Assembly: GCF_017591435.1 (NCBI RefSeq)
Contig: NC_059292.1
Span: forward strand, 24,404,043-24,468,042
Length of the DNA: 64,000 nt
Direction of reading: 5' to 3'
Source: Portunus trituberculatus
Lineage: Eukaryota > Arthropoda > Malacostraca > Decapoda > Portunidae
Shown here: one piece after another, positions 25,194 through 36,942 of the stretch
How the letters are laid out: each line of letters starts with the position of its first letter
How positions within the stretch are numbered: position 1 is the stretch's first letter
Made by a program: the position numbers and the translations under genes
The notes under the pieces: model-generated
Told to the model about the DNA's origin: nothing
The model's input: only the letters and a program-made list of their open reading frames with translations
Databases searched by the model: none

Positions 25194-26555
25194 GTTTCTC
25201 GGCTACTAAAGCGATCAGGAATCAGTGGTGTGCCCAGCCTGATTACAGTCACCTCTGATGGCATGGCCCCCTATGGGGCCCAGAGAGGAGAAACACTCAC
25301 ACGGCCAGCACTCAGCCTTTACATCTGTGCCCTGCAGCCACACTTGAATGATGCATTCCTGGTATCTCTGGCAGTTGCAAACTTGCTGGCTGCTGCTGAC
25401 TTCTTTTATTTTTTGGATGGACGAGTGCGAGTATGGCGTCATGTAGGTGCCAGCTTCACAAGAGCTGCCTTCAACAATGCTGGGGTAATGCTGTTGTGGT
25501 TGGCCGTCACCGCTTTGCTTCGGCCTGCTTCTGTTAGAGCTGCATTGCCCTCCACTGCCTGGTTGGCCACTGCTTTTAGTGCTACACGTGTGTCCTCCTT
25601 CATGCGCTACCACTGGCTCATGGTTCAGAGCCACCCTGCCATCTTCTGGGTGTCAGCAGCAATGTTTGGTTTCATCATCTTAGCTTGGAGGAACCTTCTA
25701 GGGAGGCGGAACACAGAGCATGAAGAGCCTGACGGTGGTTGGTGGAGCTCCTTCCCTGTGGATAATTACTTAGTGGATGTTCTCTTCCGTCCAATGACCT
25801 CACTGTCACGGCCACGTCCTTCACAAGACCTAGGGCTGGAGGAAGGCATGGAACGCTTAATTGAGCGACTAGCCACACCTGATTTGTGGCTTCATCCAGT
25901 CATTCCCACAGACTACATGAAAGAGCTGCCCATGTGGAGGTACGATGGGTGGGGAAATGAAGATGATCTCAAATCAGAAAGTGAGACAGATGTGGATAGT
26001 GTGAGTGAAAATGAAAGTGATACCCTGCTGGACTCACACACTTGTTGCCATGATGAAGAGTGCCGCCTGTGCTCACTGTGGGCTTCTGTGAAGGAGGTTC
26101 ACGTGTGCCACCGTTGTGCCATTCTCAAGCGAAAACTTGAGCGTCGACACTTGCGGCGGCGTGCCATGGAGCAAACAGACCACAGTGCTGCCACACATGA
26201 AAAGCTTCAGAGGGTATATGAGAACTGTTGCAAGACGCGGCAGAAGCAGCCAACACCAGTGAATGGTGCAAGGCAGGGGAGAAGCAAAGGCCCAAGTTGG
26301 CTCCTCTCACCCCAACGTTTAACAGAGCTCAAATGGAGTGCACCTCCACATGCCATTGAGAGTCGCATCTGTGCCATCTGCCTAGGACGGTATGGATGGG
26401 CAGCAGTGTTGTGTGGGTTGCCGTGTGGACACAATTATCACCATGCATGTATTACTGAATGGTTACTCAAGGACAACCACCATTGCCCGACATGCCGCTG
26501 GCCCTCATACAAAGCTAAATATATGTCTGTGTCTGCACGGGAACACCAGGAATAG
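25194..26555 (+). CDS. RNF103: RNF103-like E3 ubiquitin ligase, last coding exon with RING-H2
   Basis: Acceptor TTTTGTTGCAG, phase 0, stop TAG at 26553-26555; 453 codons. Order: RNF103-like luminal end (ALQPHLNDAF), hydrophobic segments at about 25345-25420, 25475-25560 and 25635-25700, then a conserved cytosolic block (PDLWLHPVIPTDYMKELPMWR, about 25880-25940). An acidic serine-rich linker (ESETDVDSVSENESDT) and a Cys-rich stretch (CCHDEECRLCS ... CHRC) follow. The C-terminal RING-H2 is at 26370-26495: CAIC, CGH.YHH..C, CPTCRWPSYK. All eight zinc ligands of the C3H2C3 pattern are visible. The tail WPSYK is a hallmark of RNF103. Role: ER-associated RING ubiquitin ligase; substrates unknown here. 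The coding base composition is clearly more GC-rich than the flanking introns. Confidence 0.9.
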   Translation, partial: VSRLLKRSGISGVPSLITVTSDGMAPYGAQRGETLTRPALSLYICALQPHLNDAFLVSLAVANLLAAADFFYFLDGRVRVWRHVGASFTRAAFNNAGVMLLWLAVTALLRPASVRAALPSTAWLATAFSATRVSSFMRYHWLMVQSHPAIFWVSAAMFGFIILAWRNLLGRRNTEHEEPDGGWWSSFPVDNYLVDVLFRPMTSLSRPRPSQDLGLEEGMERLIERLATPDLWLHPVIPTDYMKELPMWRYDGWGNEDDLKSESETDVDSVSENESDTLLDSHTCCHDEECRLCSLWASVKEVHVCHRCAILKRKLERRHLRRRAMEQTDHSAATHEKLQRVYENCCKTRQKQPTPVNGARQGRSKGPSWLLSPQRLTELKWSAPPHAIESRICAICLGRYGWAAVLCGLPCGHNYHHACITEWLLKDNHHCPTCRWPSYKAKYMSVSAREHQE

Positions 26556-26820
26556 TGGATGCTCTTTCCTCCTGTAAGATTCCACCCTGATGTATGTGGT
26601 GTTAGTAATACAGCCTCCGGCAGCTGATTCTAAGTATTGGTCTTGCAGCAAAATATTGTGGGTGATTATGCAATGTAATATTTACTTGTACTTATTTTTA
26701 AGCTGTGATGAAAAAAAAAAGGTGATCAATGTGGGTTATAAAAGCTTTATAACTGCCAAAAATGCTTGTTCACAACTTGGTTTAGAAAATGTGTGTACTA
26801 ACTCTAACATTTGATAAGTG

Positions 26821-26826
26821 AATAAA
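26821..26826 (+). promoter_or_regulatory. Candidate polyadenylation signal
   Basis: AATAAA 266 bases after the RNF103 stop; the first consensus hexamer on this strand downstream of the gene. Confidence 0.45.
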
Positions 26827-27483
26827 TAACAAAGGTCTCCATGTTAACAAATAAAATAACAAAATTTGTAGAAGACAATGATTTGAAGAAAAGTTTTAAA
26901 TTAGTGCTGATTAGCAATAGTTAAAACCATTAACAAGTTAATTTATCTAACTGGCAATGAGCTGATATTCAGGTGACACTCATAATGACTAATGTGTGTT
27001 GTTAGGATTAAGAGCTGATGTGTTTGTTTTAATTGTGGAGGAGAGGCACCATGAGTGTTGCCAGGGATTGCCACTTTAGTCCTTTGGCAGTCAGAGCAGA
27101 GGTCATGATGTACAAAATGCTCACACTTGACTCACACTACCATCAGCTTTAATTTCACAGCAACATTAAGTACTGTTTACTCTTGAATTTCTTAGTAACG
27201 TGTAACAATGAATTTATTAGGATTAGAAAGTAAATAGATGTCTGCAGCCAGTGAATCACAAGTTTAAGAAGGGTACACACATTATTCAATTCAAGCATGC
27301 ATCTTTTTTTAATTGGCCAAAGATAATAATAGTGTGTAATCAGACACCTGTATATGTCTGGTGTACAAATAACAAATGCCAGAAGGTCTGTTTTCCTAGT
27401 CCGTGAGTGGCAGCAAGCCAAGTGAAGTATTATGAATAGTGTTAACTTTTATGTGATCTGTAACATTGATATTTTGAATGTGG

Positions 27484-27489
27484 AATAAA
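27484..27489 (+). promoter_or_regulatory. Alternative polyadenylation signal
   Basis: AATAAA in AATAAAATAAAG about 930 bases after the stop. Could end a longer 3' UTR. Confidence 0.35.
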
Positions 27490-27799
27490 ATAAAGTAACA
27501 TATGTTGGCACTTGTTCTTGTGAAACTATGTGATATTGACCCTGTGGAATGTTTTATTCCACCTGATGTTGAAAAGTCAGTTACTTATTACTATGAGTGT
27601 GTTTTGTCCATAGAATACAAGCTTTCCTTTCCTTTGTGTGAGTAGTTGTAATTACAATTTAATGCTTTCACACAAGCCATATATCTCTTTGCCACTGAAA
27701 CTTTTGGTTCCTTGTACTTAGCTCATTCCATTGTCATCCCAAATTCTCCAATATTGTCTTGTCCTTTTATCCCTATCTTTGCATTCATATTATTTCTAT

Positions 27800-27800
<1 letters not shown>

Positions 27801-27891
<91 letters not shown>
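27801..27891. repeat. (CT)n microsatellite
   Basis: About 45 CT units. Confidence 0.97.
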
Positions 27892-27894
<3 letters not shown>

Positions 27895-28654
27895 TTTCTA
27901 ATAAGTTTTTTTTTGTTTTGTTTGTTAAAATGTCTTATGTCTCTGTTTTATCTGTTACATTTGTTTTGTACTATACAAAGATCCTTATTTTCCTAACCAG
28001 TGCCTAGATACAAAATGTAATTATATATAAAAAGAACAAAAAAGTGGTGGGGATACATTTATATTAAAGAAAAGAAGGTCATGTAAGAAAGTTGGGGAAA
28101 TACTGAGCTGCCCATACCTTGCTCACTTAGTCCTAAAACAGGTTGAAAGACTGTTTGATGAGGCAATCAAATCTTACACTTAGGAAAGAAAACAATATAA
28201 GAGAGAAAGAGAGAGGGAAATTTTTCTATTCTTGAACTCTGTTTTTATGAAAATAAACATCACAAATTACGTAAATTACTTAGTAATGACAGTGTAGGCA
28301 GGTAGGGCAATGCACCTGCAGCTCCTCACTCCATAAAGTGTAGTGACATCATGCTGTTTTTTTCACCAGTAATCAACATGCTCTGTGTTTGTGGTCAATG
28401 ACAGACTGAGGCAGGAACTGGCAGTCTGGGCCGCCCCTGGCTGAGGAGCTCAGGCTGCTCAGTATTCAGTGTGTACGCTACAATGATTGTGAGCATTTGT
28501 TAACATTGTTAATACCATTACTGTACTGTTACTGCTACATCATGAAGATTGAAGCCCAAACAGTTTGTGTTCGCATGTATGGCTCCCCAAAATCTGTAGT
28601 GTGACAGGCCTGGCTTGTTTCAGATTCCTTGATTAATGTTGTAGGGATTGTGGT

Positions 28655-28655
<1 letters not shown>
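27892..28655. other. Intergenic sequence, nothing recognised
   Basis: No gene or repeat that I can support. Short G/C-richer patch near 28300-28450. Confidence 0.4.

Positions 28656-28717
<62 letters not shown>
28656..28717. repeat. (CA)n microsatellite
   Basis: About 31 CA units. Confidence 0.97.
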
Positions 28718-28721
<4 letters not shown>

Positions 28722-28925
28722 AGTGTGGGAAATACCTGATGTCATTTACCTTAATAATGTTACAGGATGGGTGTGTGTTATGTCAAGTTGGGATGTTAGC
28801 AGGTTGCTCATAGTTGTCATAATCTACTTCACTTCTCACTTATTGTGAGATAAACATGTCACCAAATAGAGCTGTAGCATTTCATATTTGCTGCCAGTGA
28901 AATATGTCCACCATTGTCTGATTTT

Positions 28926-29063
28926 GTTATGATGAAGGGAAAAAAGTAACTTATGACTCAGCCGAGCCTGCCAGAGCCGCCATGCCACCTAAGCGTTATG
29001 ATGAAGGGAAAAAAGTAACTTATGACTCAGCCGAGCCTGCCAGAGCCGCCATGCCACCTAAGC
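28926..29063 (+). repeat. Perfect 69-bp tandem duplication
   Basis: 28926-28994 (GTTATGATGAAGGG ... CCACCTAAGC) is repeated without change at 28995-29063. 69 is a multiple of three, so an open frame continues through both units. A 32-codon frame starts at ATG 28982 in a GCCGCCATG context (MPPKRYDEGKKVTYDSAEPA...) and ends at TGA 29078-29080. No known family recognised; could be chance or the remnant of an exon. Confidence 0.85.
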
Positions 29064-29080
29064 CCCACCCACCACCATGA

Positions 29081-29924
29081 TGGCTGCTGACTGCCCTTGT
29101 TTCAATATTATTTTCATTATTCTCTACTTCCCTATATTGTCTTAGAAGTCTATTTCATGGCTTCTACAAATATTTGTTGTTTTGTGAAGTGTGTTTGGAG
29201 CTTAAGTGAGATGTATTATATATTTTGTTTTCTACTTAAATAACAGTAGGTATTATATATTTAGTTTTCTACTTAAATAGCAGTAGATTCTGGTTTTATT
29301 TATTTTTTTTTTTTCACCCTAGTTAGCTCACTTTATTTATTTATTTATTTTTTTTTATTATTTATTTAGCTGCTACTCCAGATGTCATTACTTAAAAAAA
29401 AATCATTGGTGATGTTTAAAGTGTTTTGCGCTGGTGTTGAGTTAGATAGGTGAACTTTGGAGTCATTTGTAGGCACATTAAAGAGACGGATTATAACTTT
29501 TGTTTATATATGTATTTTTTCTTCTTCATCTTGTAGGTAAATTCAAAAGGCCTGAAAAGTAGTATCTATTTTCAAAAGTGTTTCCATTCAGGATAAATTG
29601 GATTTATGTGCTTTGGAATGTTTGTTTTTATGGTGTTGATGTTGCAACTTTTTTTCAAATAATTCCTTAAAAATTTCTCTATCTTTAGTCAGCCAAGGAA
29701 TGTTTTTTATATTCCCTTAGTTAGTTAAAAGATATACCCTTTTGAAATTGAAAAGGCATTTTGGCTTTTTTTTTATATCTTTTTTAATTAAAATAATAAC
29801 ATATCTATGACATCATCCTCAGGGTGACACAAACTGGGTAGAGGCAACTCAAGGTGAACCGAGTCAGGCGGTGGTGGGCTGGCAGGAGGATGGGTGCATA
29901 CCCAATCATAAGCAGCCTGCTGCC
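29081..29924. other. T-rich intergenic sequence
   Basis: Several T-runs and TTTA repeats; no gene or element recognised. Confidence 0.5.
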
Positions 29925-30411
29925 TCTAGCCTGTGTTTGTGTGTGTGTATTTATCTAGTTGTAGTTTTACAGGGCCTGGGCTTTATGCTCATGTGACCCT
30001 GTCTCCATGTCTACACTTATCCAATTTTTCTTTAAAACTATGCACACTCGTTGCTGACACCACTTCTTCACTGAAACTGTTCCACATCTCAACACATCTT
30101 TGTGGGAAACTATATTTTTTAACATCTCTCAGACATCTTCCCTTTCTCATCTTTTTACTATGCAATCTTGTGCTTTGAATGTCATATTCTTCTCTCAGGA
30201 TCAGTTTCTCATTATCCACTTGGTCCATTCCGTTGATCAATTTATAAACTTGTATCAGATCTCTCTCCCTTCTTTGTTCCAGGGTTGGCAGATCCATAGC
30301 CTTTAGTCTCTCCTCATATGTCATCCCTTCAAATTCTGGAACCATTCTTGTAGCCATTTTTTGTAGTCTCTCCAACTTCCTTATGTGTTTCTTTTTATGA
30401 GGGGTCCACAC
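29925..30411 (-). mobile_element. CR1-like LINE, 3' end fragment
   Basis: The minus-strand frame 30411-29989 encodes the C-terminal part of the pol protein: RKLERLQKMATRMVPEFEGM, TLEQRRERDLIQVYKLING, KKYSFPQRCVEMWNSFSEEV and FKEKLDK. The 3' UTR ends in a short CA-rich (TG on +) tail near 29935. It is a 5'-truncated copy lying next to, and in the same direction as, the longer copy at 30430. Confidence 0.82.
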
Positions 30412-30429
30412 TACTCCTGCATGTGTGTG

Positions 30430-33400
30430 TGTGTGTGTGTTTGTGTGTATTTGCCTAGTTGTATTGTAAAGAGTTCAAGCAGACCTCATAGTGTCCTGTC
30501 TCCATGTCTCTATTTATCCAATTTTTCCTTAAAGTTATGCACGTTATGTGCTGTAACAATTTCAGCACTCAATTCATTCCACTTTTCCACCATTCTGTGT
30601 GTAAAACTGTATTTTCCAATATCCTTCACACACTGCCTCATCCTAATCTTCTTTACATGTCCTCTTGTCTTAGTTTCTTCAGTCACCAGCATCAGGTCTT
30701 CCTTGTCTATCTTTTCAATGCCATTTACTTATTTATACATTGTTATTAGATCTCCTCATTATCTTCTATTTTGTAAGGTTGGCAGTCCCATTTCCTTCAG
30801 TCTTTCTTCATATGTTAGTTCCTTTAGTTCTGGCACCGTCTTTGTAGCTATCTTCTGCATCTGTTCTAATCTTCTTTTATCTTTTTAATAGATCAGTGAC
30901 CACATCACTGCTGCATATTCCAGCTTAAGACGTATCATGCTCATGATAATTTTTTTCATCATATCTTTGTCCATGAATTGAAATGCCACACTTATATTAG
31001 TCAACATTTTATATGCTAATCCAAATATCTTGTGTTTTTTGGGGTTCAGATTTTCATGTATAATCACTCCCAGATCTTTTTCCTCTTTAGTCTTCATTAT
31101 TTGTTCCTCTCCCATCAGATTGTTTCATATCGGTCTTCTTTTCCTCTTTCCTATTTCCATTACATGACATTTCTTGACAGTGAACTCCAATTTTTACTTC
31201 TTACTTCATTCATAGATCCTGTTTATATATTCCTGTAACAGCAAACAGTCCTCCTGGATTTCGATAACTCTTAGCAGCTTTGCATCATCAGCAAATATAT
31301 TAATGTAACTGTTTATCTAATTGTGAATGTCATTTACGTAAATCTGAAACATAATGGGAGCTAACACTGACCCTTGTGGCACTCTGCTTGTTATTTTACC
31401 CCAAGATGAGTATGTATCTCTGATCACAGTTCTCATCTCCTGTCCTTCAAATAATCCCTTGTCCATTCTAACAAAGTTCCTTGCAGTCCTCCTATGTTCT
31501 CTAGTTTCCAAAGTAGTCTTCCATGAGGGACTTTATCAAAAACCTTTTTCATGTCCAGGTATACTGTGTCCACCCATCCATCTCTGTTTTCCAGTCCTTG
31601 TATTACCCTCGAGTAGGAGCTTAATAAGTTCGACACACATGTCTGTCCTGTCCTGAACCCAAATTGTCTGTTTGATATGACTTGTTCTTCTTCCAGATGT
31701 TCAACCTATTTTCTTTGATAATTATTTCACACAACTTTCCCATAAAGCTTGTAAGTGACACCAGTCTGTAATTCAATGGCTCAGTTGCCTTTCCTCCTAT
31801 ATCGGTATTACGTTGGCTCTTTTCCATTCTAGTGGAACTTTCCTTCATTTATTGAACTTGTAATTATTTCCCAAATTGGATCTAGTAGTTGCTCTTTACA
31901 TTCTTTTATAACCCAGCCTGATACACCATCCGGCCTCATTGCTTTTCTGATATCTAAATTGTCCAATAATCTTCCAATATCCTCTTTGTGCACTGTGATT
32001 TGATGTAATCCTTGGTAATGCAATGTCCTATTAGTTTCTGTAAAATCTTCTACAGTGAACACCGTGTTGAAGCTCTCATTCCTTATTTCACACATTTCCT
32101 TCTTTGTTTGGTATGTCTTGCATCCTTTAATCTATTGTTTCCTTGTTCTTCATTTTGCCATTTATGAATTTGTAGAAAAGCTTGGGTTCGTCTTTGATTT
32201 TTTACACCACATCTTTCTCGAGTTTTTTTCTTCCTCTGTCTTTACTCTGATATATTAATTTCTCACATCCTTATACTGCTGTCTGTTGTTGTCATTTCTC
32301 TGCTTTATGAGTTTCTTCCAAGCTTTATCTTTTGCCTTTTTTGCTTCAGCACATCTAGCATTGTATCAAGCATGTATTTGTTTCTTAACTCAATAAAAAG
32401 GTTCGTATTTCTTTACTCCTCTGTTATACTATTTTTGTAAGAATATTTCATATTTTCTTTGTAATGTACTTTCGTACATGATGTTTTTCCATTCAATGGC
32501 AGCAAAAAAGTTCCTTAATTTTTCTAAATCTGTTCTTGCATAATTTAATCTCTTTATCTTATCCCATCCTCCTTGTTGACTCCTCCACCCACTGGTCCAC
32601 TGTATATACCATAGTCAACTGTATCACCTCCTTGCTCCACTGTCCAGCATTATCCATTACTTACATCTCTCTCCAGTTTATTTTATTATAGTTAAAGTCT
32701 CCAACTAAAATTATTCTTCCATCTCTTCTCAACATATTATCTAAGCACTTAATCACTTCTCTTTGCATATCCTTTATGTTCCTCAGTTCCCCATGTATTT
32801 GTCTTAGGTGGCACATATGTAACTATGATTTTTCTTTTTTTCAATTCTTCTGATTTGATTGTTACTCCCATTACTTCCATCTTGCCTTCACCATATTGCA
32901 CATCCTCCACACACATATTATCACAAACTATTATTAGCACTCCTCCTCCCCCTTTACCCTTCCTGTCTCTTCTTCAGCTATTATGTCCCTCCTACTTAAA
33001 GTTAACATGGATCTCCGCTCTTAGTTTAGTTTCAACGATGCACATTACATCTGGCTTTTTTTCTTTTTTTTCCAAATAATCGCTAAGCTTTAACAAACTG
33101 GATAACAAGCCACCTATATTAGTACGAGTATAAGTCACTCTTAATTTCTTGCCTCCTCCACAACCTCCTCTTTCTTCTGTAGATACCACTTCTTTAGTCT
33201 GATATCCGGAAGCCTCCAGTAGAAATTGTTTTTCTCAATCTCCTTCCTTTTCTCGTTCTTTTTCCTTAGCTTCATTTCTTAGTATTCTCTTTTTTCTCTC
33301 TCCTCTGGGTTTATATCTCTTTATCCAGATATCTTTATGTTCAGTATCATTGGCCAGCTTCTCTTTCCTTGTCATAATTTCCTTCACCACCATCTGTAAT

Positions 33401-34195
33401 CTCATTCTCATTTTAATTGGTCTCCTACCCCTTCACTAAATCTTCCCAACCTAATCACTTCCTCCACCTCCTGCTCCAGCTCTTGTGTGCTGTCCTGGAC
33501 CTGTTTGATAACAGTTTTTGCCAATATTCTCTCTCTCTCCACGCTCTGTTATGAACTTGTTTGGATTTTTTCTTTCATCCCAAAAATCACAAAACATTTC
33601 CTCTTATCCACTTTATCTCTAACCAGATCTTCTTTCTCCTTGATTAGTTGTATAACAGTGTCTTTTGTTTTTCTTGAATTTGCCTCTTTACTACCTCTGA
33701 AAATTTAATTTTTTCCTCTTCTTGTTTCCATGCATTTCATAATTCATTCAGCTTGTTTTCACTCACTCCACCTTCCACCCTGTCTTCAATCCCATCCTGT
33801 ACTTTTTTCCTGTAAGCTCCTTAAGGAGTTTTCTTAGTCTTGACACGTAGCTTTTACTATATCATTTTGTTTCTATATCTCCTGTATCTCCTTTAATCCT
33901 TGATTTATTACACGTGCACTGACCTCACATTCTCAGCTCTGTTTTCTGTTGTCAGTCTGTCCTGCTTGTCCACTAAACTCGACATCACTTCCTTCATGTA
34001 CCTTATCTCTCTTTCCATGTTTATTATCCTCAGTCCTACAGGCATTTCAATAAATCTCTGATTTTCACTCAGTGATGTTTGTTTTGATGATGTCATATGT
34101 CTGGCCACACCACTCAGTTTCGTTTCTCTCTCCATTTTTTTTCCGTCTGTACAATCAAAAAACTTATTATGGAGACTGGAGAACCCTGTGGCCAC
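30430..34195 (-). pseudogene. CR1-like LINE, nearly full-length, decayed
   Basis: Read on the minus strand. A short ORF1-like coiled segment (34195-33908, INMEREIRYMKEVMSSLVDK). EEP endonuclease start (33120-32995, NIGGLLSSLLKLSDYLEKKEKKPDVM, then IVTYVPPKTNTWG at about 32800). RT fingers (IRKAMRPDGVSGWVIKECKE, about 31920). Palm (VYLDMKKVFDKVPHGRL, about 31540; VPQGSVLAPIMFQIYVNDI; catalytic FADD at about 31280). Thumb (LGVIIHENLNPKKHKIFGLA) and C-terminus (KYSFTHRMVEKWNEL). The tail on this strand is a (CA)n run (TG on + at 30422-30448). Many frameshifts and stops, so it is inactive. Confidence 0.85.
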
Positions 34196-35366
34196 CTACC
34201 CCTCTGTACATATGTCTAGATCAGGCTCGAACGCCTGTTGTAGCTTGTTCCCTGGGAGCCGTTCAGCACATCTTCGTGCGGTGGTGGCAATATGCGTGCA
34301 ATGTCAGCAGTATGTGTGTGTGTTTAGCATTTTCTGTGTCCTCGTTTAATTTACCTTTTCACACCACAGCTTTTTTTTTTTTTTTTTTTTGTTTATGACG
34401 TCCCCAACGGTCGTAGGAGGACTGTCGCCAACAGCAATGACGTCATTTTAATGGTTTTTTATCTGTCGTAAGATGTCGTAAGTCAAGTCGTACGATATCG
34501 TACAATGTCGTAAGATGTCCTTGTTGTCACACGACATCGTATAAGCATTATGACAGTCGAGCGCTGCATTTGACTGTTAGGAAGAGAGTCACGACAAGTA
34601 AAGCCATTTCATCGGGTGTACGATGACGTTATAGAGAGATACGATGTCATACATGCTGCTAACGACATCGTTCCACATCGAATAAGTAAAAAATCATTAA
34701 AATATGACTGGTCTTTGAACATACGCTTGGCAGTAATGCATGCAAATGTTGTCTCTAGAATCATCATGACCAATGTGACCGCTCGTGCGTTGTTGCCAGT
34801 ACAGTATAAAAAAAAAAAAAAAAAAAAAAAAAATAGCTCCAGTTCACACCGTACTCTCAAAACGATGGGACAGAGGAAGGGCATGCGTAGGCATGATGTC
34901 CCATCATCGCCGCAAGATCTCTTATGGACATCCCTGGACATCACAGACCCATTGGATATGAGTATGGAGGGGCTGCCTCCAACATCAGGAGTGAACATCC
35001 ACCTTCAGACCTCCATGAAGGTAGATGTATATCCACCTTCATGGGCCAGCACCAACACCAGCAGTAACAAAAGGATGAGAGGACAGCTATTTGCCTAAAG
35101 TTGCCAAAACACATATTTATGTAAAGAGTGTGTGCGGTGGTAGTGGCAGTGTTGGTGGTAGTGGTGAAAGGCTTTCGTTAACTTGCTCGAAAATAAATAA
35201 ATCTGAAGGTGGTGAAGATATACATAATCAGAGAGAGAGAGAGAGAGACAGAGCTTTATTGATGCTATTATCATGATCATCCCTATGAAGTAAGTAGACT
35301 CCATCCTCAAGATGTCCCTGGCGAGATGCGGCTCCATGTCACTGAGGTCAGTGATGTACTTATGTA
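34196..35366. other. Intergenic sequence with CGTA-rich palindromic patch
   Basis: Positions 34430-34700 are rich in GTCGTAAGATGTCGTA-type motifs and short palindromes (TCGTACGATATCGTACAATG). T run at about 34372-34390 and A run at about 34807-34832. An open frame at 34616-35098 spans the A run (poly-Lys) and has no recognisable family, so it is not called. Probably non-autonomous transposon material. Confidence 0.4.
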
Positions 35367-35727
35367 CAGGCAACCCCCACTTAACAAAGGGGTTACGTTC
35401 CTAAAAAACCCTTCGTTAAGCGAAACTTCGTTAAGCGAACCAATTGTAACAAGTTTGACCCCTGACTTGAAACAAAGCGAGAGTGCATCATAGTACAGTG
35501 AATGGTTTAAAGAAAGTAAAAATTATGAAATTAAACATGTAGGCAGTTTAATCTAAGTCATTATAATGTACACTAATGTATGTATGTAAGTAACTTTATA
35601 ATGTTGTTGATCTTAAATTTATGAAGGGAGGGAGAGGAGTGGGAAATACGCTAGCTGGCAACTTGTGGAATGTAAACAAAGGGCGCATCATTGTATCGCA
35701 TACAAAACTTATGTACCACATTTCCAC
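35367..35727 (-). mobile_element. Tigger-derived MITE (CAGGCAACCCCC family), truncated copy D
   Basis: Starts CAGGCAACCCCCACTTAAC after TA and follows the family to ...TTATGTACCACATTTCCAC. It then joins abruptly to the I-type LINE at 35728. Both elements are truncated at this junction. Confidence 0.8.
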
Positions 35728-36942
35728 CATTGTGGGAGAATGCTCAGTTTCTGATGGTAGTGATGTGCCAGCAGTTCCGCCTTCTGAGCATCATCGAGTG
35801 GGGCCTGGGCTCCATCCGTAAGAGGTAAGGGTTGACGAGCCCTCTTACCCTCCATGGAGTGCAGGAAAGCCCATGTTCTCTTAGTGTAGGAAGAGAACGA
35901 AAGGGAGTAGCAGTGAGAGGTCCATACACTCCTCTGAGCCTTGAGGATGGTTTTAGCACAGACTGCGTCAAGGCAATGATATTCCCTGCCAGCCTCAATT
36001 GTAAGTGTTCTCCTCCACCTGGACCAAGCCCTCCGATGGGCCTGCACTGCCTGGGCACACTCATCACTCCACCAAGGTTTCCCTGGGCGGCGAGGTTTGG
36101 AGCGGGTGACTTGGTGAAAGGCAGCTTTGCCCGCTGCCTTTAGTGTGCACTGGAAGGATACTGCAGCTTCTTCTAGTGGGAGGGTGGAAGTCTCTGGGGA
36201 GGGCTGAAGGGCTTCCCTGTACTGGGGCCATGCAGAAGGCTGTAGCTTCCATCGGGGCAAGCAGCCAAGGTGAGGTGTTGGGGGTGCTTGTGAGATGGAG
36301 GCCAAAACAGGGAGGTGGTTGCTCCCCATGTAGGGACCAGTGGAGAAAGCAGAGTTGTGGAAAGCTGGGTCCCCAAGGAACAGATTCAGGACAGAGGAAG
36401 CCCCGGTGTGGGGATGAAATCTGGTAGCGAGGCCAGGAGGGTTCAGTAGGGACAGGTGAGGAGAATCCATTAGGATTTGGAACAGGGCAGTACCTGAGGT
36501 GATTCTGTGGTGTAGTGGCAGGTCCGGTTCCCAGCACTGGTGATGGGCATTAAAGTCACCCATGATAAGCACAGGAGGGGGAAGGGAAGTGATGAAGTGA
36601 TGTGTAGCACCACCTGGGTTATAAATGATAGCCACAGTGAGCAAGTTGTGTTGTAGCCTAACCCTGCTAGCAACAACCTCTAGATGACCAGCAGGCCAGT
36701 GAGGGAGGGAGAAGGGAGAGTGAAGAAGCTCATCACGCAGGGCTAGGAGGACACCCGCCACGTCCCTGAGGACGGTCCGTCCTAAGGATGGTATAGCCTG
36801 GAAGCTTGAGTGTAAGGTGAGGTGGCAACCAGGTCTCACACAACCCGACCACCGAGGAAAGTGTGTCCCGAAGGTGTGACTGAAGCTCGGCTGTCTTCCT
36901 GGGGAGAGACCTGGCATTCCAGAAGAGAAAGGTAAGGGCCAT
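35728..36942 (-). pseudogene. I-type LINE ORF2 endonuclease region, copy 1
   Basis: Start ATG 36942-36940 (MALTFLFWNARSLPRKTAEL) overlaps the ORF1 stop. EEP endonuclease motifs: LFWNARSL (catalytic Asn), CETWLP (catalytic Glu), VLIMGDFNAHHQCWEPD (Asp/Asn), SVLNLFLGDP and GSNHLPVLA, where the usual SDH is SNH. The linker (KPWWSDECAQAVQAHRRAWSRW...) precedes the missing RT. A frameshift lies near 36740. The replaced aspartate in SDH would itself impair nicking activity. Confidence 0.85.

Larger units (their letters stand above)
26556..27489 (+). other. Probable RNF103 3' UTR
   Basis: AT-rich, no competing gene, follows the stop codon directly. Candidate polyadenylation signals AATAAA at 26821-26826 and 27484-27489. 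The true end cannot be fixed without transcripts. Confidence 0.5.

Noticed and set aside
25215..26434. Minus-strand open frames over the RNF103 exon
   Set aside because: Shadows of the GC-rich coding exon; no domain, and the + strand carries the conserved RING-H2.
34616..35098. 160-codon open frame with a poly-lysine run
   Set aside because: The run is an A homopolymer; no recognisable domain and no splice or start context that supports a gene.
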